From assembly GCF_013149785.1 (NCBI RefSeq), contig NZ_JABEZU010000002.1, forward strand, positions 186,001 through 250,000: a DNA stretch of 64,000 bases, given 5' to 3'. The translations under genes were made by a program, and so were the position numbers. The stretch is from Isoptericola halotolerans. GTDB taxonomy: Bacteria > Actinomycetota > Actinomycetes > Actinomycetales > Cellulomonadaceae. Below are positions 25,751 to 34,502 of this stretch, piece by piece. How positions within the stretch are numbered: position 1 is the first letter of the stretch; each line of letters starts with the position of its first letter. Below the pieces are notes generated by a model, which was given only the letters and a program-made list of their open reading frames with translations, had not been told where the DNA came from and ran no database searches.

Positions 25751-26226
25751 CCCCGGGCATGAGCATCGACGCCCGCCTCGCCGAGCTCGGCATCACGCTG
25801 CCCGACGTCGCGGCGCCCGTCGCGGCGTACCAGCCCGCGGTGCGCTCCGGCGTCCACGTCTACACGGCCGGTCAGCTCCCGTTCGTCGACGGCGCCCTGC
25901 CGGTCACGGGCAAGGTGGGCGACGGCGAGGGTCTCGTGGACCCCGCCACGGCAGCGGACCTGGCGCGCATCTGCGCGCTGAACGCCCTCGCGGCGGTGCG
26001 TTCCGTCGTCGGCTCCCTCGACGACGTCCGGATCGTCAAGGTGACCGGCTTCGTCGCGAGCCACGCGTCGTTCACCGGTCAGCCCGCCGTCCTCAACGGC
26101 GCCAGCACGGTGCTCGGGGAGATCTTCGGCGACGCCGGCACCCACGCGCGCTCCGCCGTCGGCGTCGCGGTCCTGCCGCTGGACGCCCCCGTCGAGGTCG
26201 AGCTGATCGCGGAGCTCACCGCGTAG
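25747..26226 (+). CDS. RidA family protein (YjgF/YER057c/UK114)
   Basis: The 159-residue protein has the RidA trimer fold signatures, such as YTAGQLPFVDG, LNALAAVRSVVGSLDDVRIVKVTGFV and a late VGVAVLPLDAPVEVE. Long actinobacterial members of about 155 residues form a distinct subgroup, and not all have the enamine/imine deaminase arginine. GTG 25747 overlaps the DUF4177 stop; ATG 25759 is the alternative. The gene ends before a strong hairpin. Confidence 0.88.
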   Translation: MTPGMSIDARLAELGITLPDVAAPVAAYQPAVRSGVHVYTAGQLPFVDGALPVTGKVGDGEGLVDPATAADLARICALNALAAVRSVVGSLDDVRIVKVTGFVASHASFTGQPAVLNGASTVLGEIFGDAGTHARSAVGVAVLPLDAPVEVELIAELTA

Positions 26227-26233
26227 CACCGCT

Positions 26234-26277
26234 CGTCGCCTCCCCGCTCCGGGTGCGCAGGGAGCGGGGAAGCGACG
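26234..26277. terminator. Hairpin terminator between ridA-like and crp genes
   Basis: The arms at 26234-26250 and 26261-26277 pair over about 16 bases (core CCCCGCTCC with GGAGCGGGG). It lies between two convergent genes and may serve both. Confidence 0.75.
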
Positions 26278-26288
26278 GCCGACGCGGC

Positions 26289-26966
26289 TCAGCGAGCCCG
26301 TCGCTCCAGGCGGTCCAGGTCGAGCAGGACGACGGCGCGACCCTCCCGGCGCACCCAGCCGCGGGTGGCGAAGTCGGCGAGAGCCTTGTTGACGGTCTCG
26401 CGCGAGGCCCCGACGAGCTGCGCGAGCTCTTCCTGGGTGAGGTCGTGCGCGACGCGGACGCCCTCGTCGTTGGGCTCTCCGAAGCGGTTGGACAGGTCCA
26501 GCAGCGCCTTGGCGACGCGACCCGGGACGTCGGAGAACACGAGGTCCGCGAGCGTCTCGTTGGTGCGGCGCAGCCGGCGGGCCAGGGCGCCGAGCAGCGT
26601 GGTCGCCACGTTGGGGTGGGCGGCGATCCACTGGACCAGCGCCTGGTGCCGCAGCTCGTAGCAGAGCGCGTCCGAGACGGACGAGGCCGTGGCGGTGCGC
26701 GGGCCCGGGTCGAACAGGGACAGCTCACCGAACATCTCGCCCGGCCCGAGGATCGACAGCAGGTTCTCGCGGCCGTCGCTGGAGCGGCGACCGAGCTTGA
26801 TCTTGCCCTGCGCGATCACGTAGAGGCGGTCGCCCGGCTCTCCCTCGCGGAACAGGACGTCTCCGCGGGTCAGCTCGACGGGGACCATGGACTCGAAGAG
26901 CGCCTTCGACTCTTCGCTGTCCATGTCCGCGAAGAGGGGGGCGGAGAGCACGACGGTGTCGTCCAC
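26289..26966 (-). CDS. crp: Crp/Fnr family transcriptional regulator (Crp/GlxR type)
   Basis: The 225-residue protein has an N-terminal cyclic-nucleotide-binding domain with [33 protein letters not shown] (the cAMP phosphate-binding cassette), and a C-terminal helix-turn-helix, [24 protein letters not shown]. It matches the global actinobacterial Crp/GlxR in length and layout and should bind cAMP. GTG 26966 is preferred over 26978 because AGGA lies just upstream of it and family members begin VDDVL-APLF. Confidence 0.92.
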   Translation of the reverse strand: MDDTVVLSAPLFADMDSEESKALFESMVPVELTRGDVLFREGEPGDRLYVIAQGKIKLGRRSSDGRENLLSILGPGEMFGELSLFDPGPRTATASSVSDALCYELRHQALVQWIAAHPNVATTLLGALARRLRRTNETLADLVFSDVPGRVAKALLDLSNRFGEPNDEGVRVAHDLTQEELAQLVGASRETVNKALADFATRGWVRREGRAVVLLDLDRLERRAR

Positions 26967-27166
26967 AGGATTCCTCACGTTCTCAGGTCGCGTCCGCGCG
27001 GGACGGTGCTGTCTCGAAATGTGTTCCAGGTCTCAGTCTGCCTCACGCAGGGCTTTCGTGCCTGGAGGCCTGGCTCGGGTGGCTCCTCGGCGAACGAACG
27101 GGGGAGGTCCGCGGTTCCTGGCAGGGTCGCCCGGTGTTGTCGGAGAGTGGCCGATACGCTGCCGAG

Positions 27167-27898
27167 ATGACCGCCGTGAAGCCCCAGCAGCCTACCCCGA
27201 CGGGGGAGTCGCCCCTGGCACTCGTCCGGCGGGCTCGCCGGATCGACCGCGTCCTCGCCGAGACGTACCCCCAGGCGCGCGCCGAGCTGGACTTCACCAC
27301 CCCGCTCGAGCTGCTGGTCGCCACGGTCCTGTCGGCGCAGACCACGGACGTGCGGGTCAACGCCACGACGCCGGCGCTGTTCGCCCGCTACCCGGACGCG
27401 CCCGCCCTGGCGGCCGCCGAGCCGGCCGAGATGGAGGAGATCCTGCGCCCGCTGGGCTTCTACCGCGCCAAGACCCGGGCCGTCATCGGCCTGGGCCGGG
27501 CGCTCGTGCAGAGGTTCGACGGCGAGGTCCCGGCCCGCCTGCAGGACCTCGTCACGCTGCCCGGCGTGGGGCGCAAGACGGCGAACGTGGTGCTGGGCAA
27601 CGCGTTCGGGGTCCCGGGCATCACCGTGGACACGCACTTCGGGCGACTCGCCCGCCGGCTCGGGTTCACCGAGGAGACCGATCCGGTCAAGGTCGAGCAC
27701 GCGGTCGGCGAGCTCTTCGCCCGCAAGGACTGGACGATGCTGAGCCACCACCTCGTGTGGCACGGTCGGCGGGTCTGCCACGCGCGACGGCCGGCGTGCG
27801 GTGCCTGCCCGGTCGCGCGCTGGTGCCCGTCGCGCGGCATGGGGGAGGTCGACCCCACCGCGGCGCAGGCGCTCGTCCGCACGGGCGGGCGGGCCTGA
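27167..27898 (+). CDS. nth: Endonuclease III (DNA glycosylase/AP lyase)
   Basis: The 243-residue enzyme excises oxidised pyrimidines and cuts abasic sites. It has the helix-hairpin-helix [12 protein letters not shown] with the catalytic lysine, the catalytic aspartate in [12 protein letters not shown], and the C-terminal 4Fe-4S loop Cys-x6-Cys-x2-Cys-x5-Cys ([17 protein letters not shown]). Its position divergent from crp is the common order in actinobacteria. ATG 27167 fits the start of homology. Confidence 0.96.
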   Translation: MTAVKPQQPTPTGESPLALVRRARRIDRVLAETYPQARAELDFTTPLELLVATVLSAQTTDVRVNATTPALFARYPDAPALAAAEPAEMEEILRPLGFYRAKTRAVIGLGRALVQRFDGEVPARLQDLVTLPGVGRKTANVVLGNAFGVPGITVDTHFGRLARRLGFTEETDPVKVEHAVGELFARKDWTMLSHHLVWHGRRVCHARRPACGACPVARWCPSRGMGEVDPTAAQALVRTGGRA

Positions 27899-27925
27899 GC
27901 GCCACGGTGTCCGGCGGGAGGAGCG

Positions 27926-28864
27926 CTATCTCGCGTCGAGGGCGTGGGGGAGCCAGTCGGCGAGCAGCGCGGTGACCGCTCCCGGGTCCTCCTCGGCGAG
28001 GTAGTGGCCCGCACCGTCGACCACCTCGAACCGGAAGTCGCGGGCCAGGGCCGCGCCGTCGACGTCGGCCGTGGCGGTCCGGACGAACCCGTCCCGCGCG
28101 CCGTGCACCTGCAGGACCGGGACGTCGATGCGGCGGCGCAGCGCCGAGAGGAACCGCCGTCCGCTGGGGCGGACGGCGTAGCGCGTCAGCCATCGCACCG
28201 AGTCCACCGCGCTGTGCGCCGCGAACGGCACGCGCATGACCTCCCGGTACCGGTCGACGGCGTCGGGAGCGATCGGTCGGGCGGCGCCCGCGCCGAGCAC
28301 CCGCTCCACCTCCTGGCCGTCCGTGAGGCGGCGCTCGGCCACCGAGGGCACCTGGTAGAGCGCGAGGGTCCGCCGCGCGAGCGGGGTCAGCAGCCGGCGC
28401 CCGGGCACGTGCAGACGCAGCGGGTGGGGTGCGGCCAGGGCGGCGACCCCCGCCGTCACCGCGGGCTGCAGGGCGGCCATCGCCCAGGCCAGGACGCCAC
28501 CGGTGCCCGAGCCGACGACGACGGCACGGTCGTGACCGAGCGAGCGGACCACCCCGGCGACGTCGCGGGTGCGGGTCGGGACATCGTGCCCGGACGGCGG
28601 CTTGTCGGAGGCGCCGACCCCTCGCAGGTCCATGGCGGCCACCCGCACGCCGTCGTCGGCCAGGGCTACGAGCTGGTGACGCCAGGCCCACCAGAACTCC
28701 GGGAAGCCGTGCACGAACAGCACGAGGGGGGCCTGGTCGGTGCCGGTGCGTGCCGGTCCGGCCACCGCGACGTGGAAGCGTGATCCGTTCGCCGGGACGA
28801 ACTCATGACGCCACGGACCCTCCACGAGGGCGGACGTGTAGTCGGTGTCGGGCATGGCGGTCAC
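27926..28864 (-). CDS. Alpha/beta-hydrolase fold protein (epoxide-hydrolase-like) lacking the usual nucleophile
   Basis: The 312-residue protein has the epoxide/haloalkane-hydrolase layout: the oxyanion HGFPEFWWAWRHQL, DLRGVGASDKP, an acid residue in GARDGFVRT and the late histidine VDGAGHYLAEED. The nucleophile elbow reads VVGSGTGGVLAW, so residue 120 is glycine where relatives have Asp or Ser (GHDWGG). It may be an inactive or altered enzyme. GTG 28864 or ATG 28855 is the start. It is convergent with nth. Confidence 0.82.
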   Translation of the reverse strand: MTAMPDTDYTSALVEGPWRHEFVPANGSRFHVAVAGPARTGTDQAPLVLFVHGFPEFWWAWRHQLVALADDGVRVAAMDLRGVGASDKPPSGHDVPTRTRDVAGVVRSLGHDRAVVVGSGTGGVLAWAMAALQPAVTAGVAALAAPHPLRLHVPGRRLLTPLARRTLALYQVPSVAERRLTDGQEVERVLGAGAARPIAPDAVDRYREVMRVPFAAHSAVDSVRWLTRYAVRPSGRRFLSALRRRIDVPVLQVHGARDGFVRTATADVDGAALARDFRFEVVDGAGHYLAEEDPGAVTALLADWLPHALDAR

Positions 28865-28881
28865 GCGCCGAACCTACCGGC

Positions 28882-29628
28882 TCAGCCGCCGGAGGACACT
28901 CGCGCGGAGCCCTTCGCGCCGGAACCCGGGTCGTCGCCCTCGTCGTCGCGGGGCTCCTTCGGCGGGTCGAAGCGGTAGCCGACGTTGCGGACCGTCCCGA
29001 TGAGCTGCTCGTGCTCGGGACCGAGCTTGGCCCGCAGACGCCGCACGTGCACGTCGACCGTGCGGGTGCCGCCGTAGTAGTCGTAGCCCCAGACTTCCTG
29101 CAGGAGCTGGGCGCGGGTGAAGACCCGGCCGGGGTGCTGCACGAGGTACTTGAGGAGCTCGAACTCCTTGTAGGTCAGGTCGATCGGTCGGCCGCGCAGC
29201 CGGGCCGTGTAGCCGCCGGCGTCGATCGCGAGCTCGCCCGCAGAGATCTCCTGCGGGGCGTCGTCGGCGGGCCCGTGGGCGGACTTCTCGATGACGAGCC
29301 GCAGCCGGGCCTCCACCTCGGCGGGCGAGGCGTTCTCGAGCAGCAGGTCGTCGGCGCCCCACTCGTGGTTGACCACCGTCAGGCCGCCCTCGGTCAGCAC
29401 CAGCACCAGGGGCACGGTGAGCCCGGTCGCGTGCAGCAGGCGGCACGTGGTGCGCGCGGCGACCAGGTCACGGCGTGCGTCGAGGAGCACGACGTCCGAG
29501 TCGGGGGCGTCGACCAGCGCGGACGGCTCCATCGGCAGCACGCGCACCTTGTGCGAGAGCAGACCGAGCGCAGGTAGTACCTCGACCGACCCGCCCGTCG
29601 CGGGCGTCAGGATCAACAGCTCGGCCAC
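28882..29628 (-). CDS. glnR: GlnR-type winged-helix response regulator (nitrogen regulation)
   Basis: The 248-residue protein has a receiver-like domain beginning [13 protein letters not shown] with VLLDARRDL (conserved Asp but atypical receiver pocket). An OmpR-type DNA-binding domain contains [54 protein letters not shown]. This is the GlnR signature of actinobacteria, an orphan regulator of nitrogen assimilation that has no cognate kinase. GTG 29628 follows AGGAGG by a normal distance. A hydrophilic tail of ~25 residues extends past the DNA-binding domain. Confidence 0.92.
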   Translation of the reverse strand: MAELLILTPATGGSVEVLPALGLLSHKVRVLPMEPSALVDAPDSDVVLLDARRDLVAARTTCRLLHATGLTVPLVLVLTEGGLTVVNHEWGADDLLLENASPAEVEARLRLVIEKSAHGPADDAPQEISAGELAIDAGGYTARLRGRPIDLTYKEFELLKYLVQHPGRVFTRAQLLQEVWGYDYYGGTRTVDVHVRRLRAKLGPEHEQLIGTVRNVGYRFDPPKEPRDDEGDDPGSGAKGSARVSSGG

Positions 29629-29715
29629 GCGTACCTCCTCCCGCCACCGGTGGTGGCCAAGGTACCGTGCCGTGCGCCGCAGGTCACAACGGGTCGGCAT
29701 GCGAGACTCTTCGAC

Positions 29716-30450
29716 GTGACCGTGACGACCCGTGCCGTGACGACCGCTGCGCTCGCTGCCTTCGTCGCTGCGGCGGCGTACCTGGGACCGCTGTGGACGA
29801 CGGCGGCCGCCGCGGTCCTCGTGGTCCTCGTCTCCGTCGGGTGGGCCGCTCTCCTGCGCCTGCCCGCCGACGGCGCGACCGTGCTCGTCGTCCTGATCGC
29901 CGGTCTCGGCGGGGTGGCGGTCGCCTGGGCGACGCCCGACGAGCCCGTGCTGCGGCACGTCCCCGTGGTCATCGCGATGGCCCTAGTCCTGGCGTTCGTG
30001 GCTCAGATGCTCCGGCGAGGGGGTCGCCCACGCCTGGTGGAGTCGGTGAGCGGCATGACCGCGGGCATCGTCGTCGCCGTGTCCGCCTCCGGGTGGGTGG
30101 CCACGGGGCGCTCGGACGCCGGGGCGGCCCTGGTGCTGACCGGCGCGGTCGCGTTGGCCGTGGCGTCGGCCGTCTCGGCCCTCCCCCTCGCGGGCGGGTG
30201 GACCGGGTCGTTGCTCTCCGTGGCGTTCGGTGCGGCGGCAGGGGCTGCAGCGGGGGCGGTCGTGCCCGACGTCGAGCCGTCGACCGGTGCTCTGGCGGGG
30301 CTCGTCGCCGGGCTCGTCTCGGCGGCGCTGCGGTTCCTCTTCGAACGGCAGCCGGCGCTGTCCCGCCGCCGGGCGGGCCTGTCCGCGTCGGCGGTCCCCG
30401 TCGTGGTCACGGGGATCCTGGTCTTCGTGGTGGGGCGCGTCGTCATCTGA
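29716..30450 (+). CDS. Multi-pass membrane protein of unknown function
   Basis: The 244-residue product has about eight hydrophobic segments separated by short loops, with no motif that I recognise. GTG 29716 is 87 bases from the divergent glnR start, so the two may share a control region. Its stop codon overlaps the end of the convergent YceI gene by 8 bases. Confidence 0.7.
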   Translation: MTVTTRAVTTAALAAFVAAAAYLGPLWTTAAAAVLVVLVSVGWAALLRLPADGATVLVVLIAGLGGVAVAWATPDEPVLRHVPVVIAMALVLAFVAQMLRRGGRPRLVESVSGMTAGIVVAVSASGWVATGRSDAGAALVLTGAVALAVASAVSALPLAGGWTGSLLSVAFGAAAGAAAGAVVPDVEPSTGALAGLVAGLVSAALRFLFERQPALSRRRAGLSASAVPVVVTGILVFVVGRVVI

Positions 30451-31099
30451 CGCGGACGGCTTCTCCGGCGATCTCGATCCGCACGGTCTTGGCCACCAGC
30501 ACGCCACCGGCCTCCAGGGCCACGTTCCACAGCAGGCCGAACTTCTCCCGCTCGAAGTCCGCCGTCGCGCTGAAGCCGAAGAGGTGGCGGCCGGTGGGGT
30601 CGGTGCCGACACCGCCGAACTCGGCGTCGAGCGCGATCGGGTGCGTGATGCCGCGGATCGTCAGGTGGCCGTGCAGCACGAACCTGGTCCTCGAGCCGGC
30701 CGTCGCCCGGCCGGTGTCGATGTCCCGGCCGGGAGTGCGGCCCTTGAGCGCCGCCCACGAGAAGATCGGGTCCGGCGCGGGGTTCCACTCCACCCCCGTC
30801 GAACGGAACTCGATCGTGGGGAAGTTCTCGACGTCCAGGAAGTCCGGGCTCCGCAGGTGGGCGTCCCGGTCGGGGTGGGCCGTACCGATCGACGCGGCGT
30901 CGATGGTGGCGGTGACGGTCGAGGCGAGCGGGTCCTGCCCGACGTGGATGACCGCGCTGCCGGTGTCGAACTGGCCCCGGACGGGGCTGACCATCATGTG
31001 CATCGCCAGGAAGCCGATGCGCTGGTGGGCGACGTCGAGCTCGTACGTGCCGGCGGCCGGGATCACCAGGTCGTTCCACTGCCGGGTGGGTGCGGTCAT
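30443..31099 (-). CDS. YceI family protein (isoprenoid-binding lipocalin-like)
   Basis: The 218-residue protein has the YceI beta-barrel pattern: GTYELDVAHQRIGFLAMHMMVSPVRGQFDT, AHLRSPDFLDVENFPTIEFRST and GHLTIRGITHPIALDAEFGG. YceI proteins bind long isoprenoids such as polyprenyl chains. No signal peptide is present, so this one is cytoplasmic. AGGAGG precedes ATG 31099. Confidence 0.92.
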   Translation of the reverse strand: MTAPTRQWNDLVIPAAGTYELDVAHQRIGFLAMHMMVSPVRGQFDTGSAVIHVGQDPLASTVTATIDAASIGTAHPDRDAHLRSPDFLDVENFPTIEFRSTGVEWNPAPDPIFSWAALKGRTPGRDIDTGRATAGSRTRFVLHGHLTIRGITHPIALDAEFGGVGTDPTGRHLFGFSATADFEREKFGLLWNVALEAGGVLVAKTVRIEIAGEAVRVR

Positions 31100-31270
31100 G
31101 AGGTCCTCCTGGATACCCGACGGTGCCGGGCACCTGATGTCGGGTGCGGGGCGGCTGTGCCGGGATCGGAGCGCGTACGCTACGGGCGCACGCCACGACC
31201 ACGGTAGCGGGAACATTCATGCAAACCGATCTGTTCCCGTCGACGACCGCACCCACGAAAGGAGGTCGGC

Positions 31271-31723
31271 ATGGCCCAGCAGACAGCGGTCCTCGTCGCG
31301 CTCGTCGTGCTGACCGCTGCCGTCGCGCTCGTGTGGCGCCGTCGACAGGGGCAGGTCCGCGTCGGTGCCGCTCGTGCCGTCGCGTCGACGGCCTGGCACG
31401 AGGACCTCGCGGCCCTCGGCGCCGCGCCCGGCGCGCGGGCCACCTTCCTGCAGTTCTCGGCGCCGGTGTGCGCGGCGTGCCGCTCCACCGCCCGCACCCT
31501 CGCGGCGCTCGCCGGCCCCGACGTCGCGCACGTCGAGGTGGACGCCACCGAGCATCTCGATCTCGTGCGCCGCGCCCAGGTGCTGCGCACCCCCACCGTG
31601 ATCGTGCTCGACGCCGCCGGGGCCGAGGTGGCCCGGGCGTCCGGCGCGATGACACCCGACCAGGCGCGTGCCGCGCTCGACGCCGCCGCACCCACCGACC
31701 TGCCTTCCGGGAGGAACGCATGA
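31271..31723 (+). CDS. Thioredoxin family protein, membrane-anchored
   Basis: The 150-residue protein has an N-terminal membrane helix (VLVALVVLTAAVALVW) and a thioredoxin-like domain with active site CAAC in FSAPVCAACRSTARTL and a cis-proline segment RTPTVIVLD. AAAGGAGG stands upstream of the ATG. It overlaps the DUF4395 gene by four bases, so the two are made together and probably act on extracytoplasmic thiols or sulfur compounds. Confidence 0.88.
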   Translation: MAQQTAVLVALVVLTAAVALVWRRRQGQVRVGAARAVASTAWHEDLAALGAAPGARATFLQFSAPVCAACRSTARTLAALAGPDVAHVEVDATEHLDLVRRAQVLRTPTVIVLDAAGAEVARASGAMTPDQARAALDAAAPTDLPSGRNA

Positions 31724-32190
31724 CCTCGACGGACCGACCTGGCCCGCAGACCGCGCCGCCGGCGGGCATCGACCCCCGAGGACCCCGCGTCGGCGCGGGC
31801 ATCACCGCGGTGCTGCTCGCCGTCGTCGTCCTGATCGGTCCGCGGACCGAGGCGCTCGTGCTGCTCGCCGTCGTCGCGCTCAGCTTCCTGCCCGGGGCGC
31901 TGGTCGGCACGCACGCGACGTGGCAGGGCTTGCTGTTCCGTGTCCTCGTCAGGCCGCGCCTGGGGCCCCCGGAGCACCTGGAGGACCCGCGACCGCCCCG
32001 GTTCGCCCAGCTCGTCGGCCTCGTCGTCACCGGCACCGGTGTCGCGCTCGGTCTCGGCGGGGTTCTCGCGGCCGTGCCCTGGGCGGCCGGGATCGCGTTC
32101 CTGGCGGCGGCGCTCAACGCGACCGTGGGCCTCTGCCTGGGGTGCGAGCTGTACCTGCTCGGCCGACGCTTCCGGGGCGCCCGGGTCTGA
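31720..32190 (+). CDS. DUF4395 membrane protein
   Basis: The 156-residue protein has four hydrophobic helices and the GLCLGCELYLLGRR ending of DUF4395, where two cysteines lie near the membrane. Genes of this family sit beside thioredoxin-like or sulfurtransferase genes, as here, which suggests a thiol/sulfur role. ATG 31720 overlaps the thioredoxin stop (ATGA). Confidence 0.88.
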   Translation: MTSTDRPGPQTAPPAGIDPRGPRVGAGITAVLLAVVVLIGPRTEALVLLAVVALSFLPGALVGTHATWQGLLFRVLVRPRLGPPEHLEDPRPPRFAQLVGLVVTGTGVALGLGGVLAAVPWAAGIAFLAAALNATVGLCLGCELYLLGRRFRGARV

Positions 32191-32233
32191 CGCCGGCGCG
32201 GGGCGTCGGCAGCGACGCGTCGGTAGCGATGCG

Positions 32234-32611
32234 TCAGTAGACGAGGGCCTGGGCCCCCGGGCGCAGCGTCTCCTCGACGAACACCGGCGCGCCCGCGATC
32301 CGCACACCCGGGACGACGTCGTCGGGGCCGATGCCCCGCCGCGCCGCGCACTGGGTGCACAACGTGACCGTGCCGGCCGCGAGGACCGCCTCGAGGAGGT
32401 CCGCGGCCGGCGCCGCGTGCTCCAGCTCGAGATCGGCCGCCCTGCCGGGCAGCGCGAACCACGCCGACTCCCCGGTGAGCCACAGCGAGACGTCGACCCC
32501 GGACGCGACGGCGGCGGCCGCCACCGTCAGCGCCTGGTTCGTCGCCTCGGGCCGCTCCGTGCCGGCCGTGGTCTTGACGACGAGGGAGCGCGGCGATGTG
32601 GTCTCGGTCAT
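32234..32611 (-). CDS. DsrE family sulfur-relay-like protein
   Basis: The 125-residue protein has the DsrE fold, with VVKTTAGTERPEATNQALTVA at the N-terminus and TLCTQCAARRGI carrying the cysteines expected to bind sulfur. DsrE-like proteins handle sulfane sulfur or act as peroxiredoxin-like factors. It is convergent with the thioredoxin/DUF4395 pair, which fits a local sulfur theme. Confidence 0.88.
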   Translation of the reverse strand: MTETTSPRSLVVKTTAGTERPEATNQALTVAAAAVASGVDVSLWLTGESAWFALPGRAADLELEHAAPAADLLEAVLAAGTVTLCTQCAARRGIGPDDVVPGVRIAGAPVFVEETLRPGAQALVY

Positions 32612-32652
32612 AGCGTCGACCCTAACCGTGCGTCGGTGGGTACGATCGAGCC

Positions 32653-32766
32653 ATGTCGGTCCACGCACTCGAGATCTTCTTCACCAGCCTCCTGGTTGTC
32701 ACGGTCGGCGTGATCACCTGGTTCGCGGGCTACGTCGTCTACAAGCTGTTCCAGGGCCAGCGCTGA
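32653..32766 (+). CDS. 37-residue single-pass membrane protein
   Basis: The frame encodes MSVHALEIFFTSLLVVTVG..., a single helix of about 20 residues followed by a short basic tail ending FQGQR. Its stop overlaps the ATG of the next gene (TGATG), so it is almost certainly translated as the first gene of the nitrobindin-YgfZ operon. Small proteins of this kind are easily missed. Function is unknown. Confidence 0.7.
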   Translation: MSVHALEIFFTSLLVVTVGVITWFAGYVVYKLFQGQR

Positions 32767-33329
32767 TGCCTTTCGCCTTCCCCGAGGGCCTCGCCCCCGA
32801 GGTGTACCCGCTCGCCTGGCTCGTGGGCCGGTGGACGGGCGGCGGTGTCATCAAGTACGAGGGCATCACCGAGACGCCGTTCCGCCAGGACCTGGTGTTC
32901 GACCACGACGGCGGCCCGTACCTGCGTTTCACCTCGACGCTGCGCGTGCAGTCCGGCGCGGCCGCGGACGGCGAGACGACCGGGGGCGACGACGCCTTCG
33001 ACACCGTGTGGTCCACCGAGACCGGGTACTGGCGCGTCTCCAGCGAGCGCCCCGACGACGTCCCGGAGGGCAAGCAGCCGCTCGAGGTGCTCGTCACGGA
33101 CGCCTCCGGCCGCCTCTCGCTGTTCCTCGGCATCGTGGGCGACGGCCGGGTCGACCTGGCCACGGACTTCGTGGCGCGCACGTCGACCGCCTCCGAGGTC
33201 ACCGCCGCCAAGCGGCTCTACGGCAACGTCGAGGGCCGCCTGCTGTGGCTCGAGGAGCTGGCCGCCTTCGGTCACCCCATGGGGTCCTACGCCTCCGGCG
33301 AGCTCGACCGGGTCGACGACGCCTCATGA
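32766..33329 (+). CDS. Nitrobindin / FABP-like (DUF1794) heme-binding beta-barrel protein
   Basis: The 187-residue protein starts with PEVYPLAWLVGRWTGGGVIKYEGI, the opening strand and GxWxGxG motif of bacterial nitrobindins. A typical C-terminal segment LWLEELAAFGHPMGSYASGEL follows. Nitrobindins hold ferric heme and convert peroxynitrite or bind NO. Coupled to the small membrane protein upstream and to ygfZ downstream by overlapping stop/start codons. Confidence 0.88.
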   Translation: MPFAFPEGLAPEVYPLAWLVGRWTGGGVIKYEGITETPFRQDLVFDHDGGPYLRFTSTLRVQSGAAADGETTGGDDAFDTVWSTETGYWRVSSERPDDVPEGKQPLEVLVTDASGRLSLFLGIVGDGRVDLATDFVARTSTASEVTAAKRLYGNVEGRLLWLEELAAFGHPMGSYASGELDRVDDAS

Positions 33330-34495
33330 CGTACCGCAGCCCGTTCCTCGCCCGGACCGGTGCCGTCGCCGCGACCGGGCCGGACGAAGGCATCGCCTGG
33401 CACTACGGCGACCCGGTCGCCGAGCAGCGGGCGCTCGACCGCGGTGGCGCCGTCGTCGACCAGTCGCACCTGGGCGTGGTCCGCCTCACCGGGCCCGACC
33501 GGCTGAGCTGGCTGCACTCGATCACGTCGCAGGACGTCGAGCACCTCGCTCCGCGCACCTCGACCGAGCTGTTCGTGCTGTCCCCGCAAGGGCGGATCGA
33601 GCACGCGCTCGCCGTCGTCGACGACGGCACCTCCACCTGGCTGGTCACCGAGCGTGACCACGTGGAGCCGCTGGTCGCCTGGCTGACGCGCATGCGCTTC
33701 ATGATGCGCGTGGAGATCGACGACGTCACCGACGACTACGCCGCGCTCGGCGAGCCGGTCGCCGCCGAGGGCACGCAGGACGAGCCCGTCACGTGGTGGG
33801 ACACCTGGCCGCGCGTCGCCGTCGGCGGCACCCGGTACGGTCCGGCCGAGCAGGAGCACCCCGGGGCCGACCGGCACTGGCGGCTCGTGCTCGTGCCGCG
33901 CGACACGCTCGACGACGCGGTCGCCGCGCGGGAGGCTGCCGGCTGGCGACTCGCGGGCACCTGGGCGACCGAGGCGCTGCGGGTCGAGGCGTGGCGACCG
34001 CGGCTCGCCCGCGAGGTCGACGACCGCTCCGTCCCGCACGAGCTCGACTGGCTGCGCACCGCCGTCCACCTGCACAAGGGCTGCTACCGCGGCCAGGAGA
34101 CGGTGGCCCGGGTGCACAACCTGGGCCGGCCGCCGCGCCGCGTGGTCATGCTGCACCTCGACGGGTCGCAGCACGTGGTGCCCGACGCCGGCGCCGAGGT
34201 CAGGCGGGACGGCGTGGACGGCAAGGTGGTCGGCACGGTGACGTCCGTCGCGCGCCACCACGAGCTCGGGCCGGTGGCGCTCGCCGTGGTCAAGCGGAGC
34301 CTGCCGGACGACGCCCCGCTCGTGGTGGTGGGGACCGTCGGCGCGGGTGCCGACGCCCAGCAGCTCGTGGTCGACGCGACCCAGGAGACCATCGTCCCCG
34401 GCGAGGGGGTCTCGGCCGACCGGCCGGAGGGGCGTGGCGCGACGATGCGGGGGCTGACCCCGCGCAGTGGCGACGGAGCCCCCGGCCTGCTGTGA
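33326..34495 (+). CDS. ygfZ: YgfZ/GcvT family folate-binding protein (Fe-S cluster maintenance)
   Basis: The 389-residue protein has the YgfZ signature HKGCYRGQETVAR around residue 250, with the conserved cysteine, and a GcvT-like N-terminus (LTGPDRLSWLHSITSQDV). YgfZ binds tetrahydrofolate and helps maintain certain Fe-S enzymes. It overlaps the nitrobindin gene by four bases. The pairing of heme and Fe-S related functions is conserved in actinobacteria. Confidence 0.92.
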   Translation: MTYRSPFLARTGAVAATGPDEGIAWHYGDPVAEQRALDRGGAVVDQSHLGVVRLTGPDRLSWLHSITSQDVEHLAPRTSTELFVLSPQGRIEHALAVVDDGTSTWLVTERDHVEPLVAWLTRMRFMMRVEIDDVTDDYAALGEPVAAEGTQDEPVTWWDTWPRVAVGGTRYGPAEQEHPGADRHWRLVLVPRDTLDDAVAAREAAGWRLAGTWATEALRVEAWRPRLAREVDDRSVPHELDWLRTAVHLHKGCYRGQETVARVHNLGRPPRRVVMLHLDGSQHVVPDAGAEVRRDGVDGKVVGTVTSVARHHELGPVALAVVKRSLPDDAPLVVVGTVGAGADAQQLVVDATQETIVPGEGVSADRPEGRGATMRGLTPRSGDGAPGLL

Positions 34496-34502
34496 TCGTG
34501 CG

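Noticed and set aside
23418-27170. A 1250-codon plus-strand open frame across the PBP and RidA regions
   Set aside because: It is antisense to the penicillin-binding protein and Crp genes and has shadow-like composition. The true small genes inside it (DUF4177, RidA) are in other frames.
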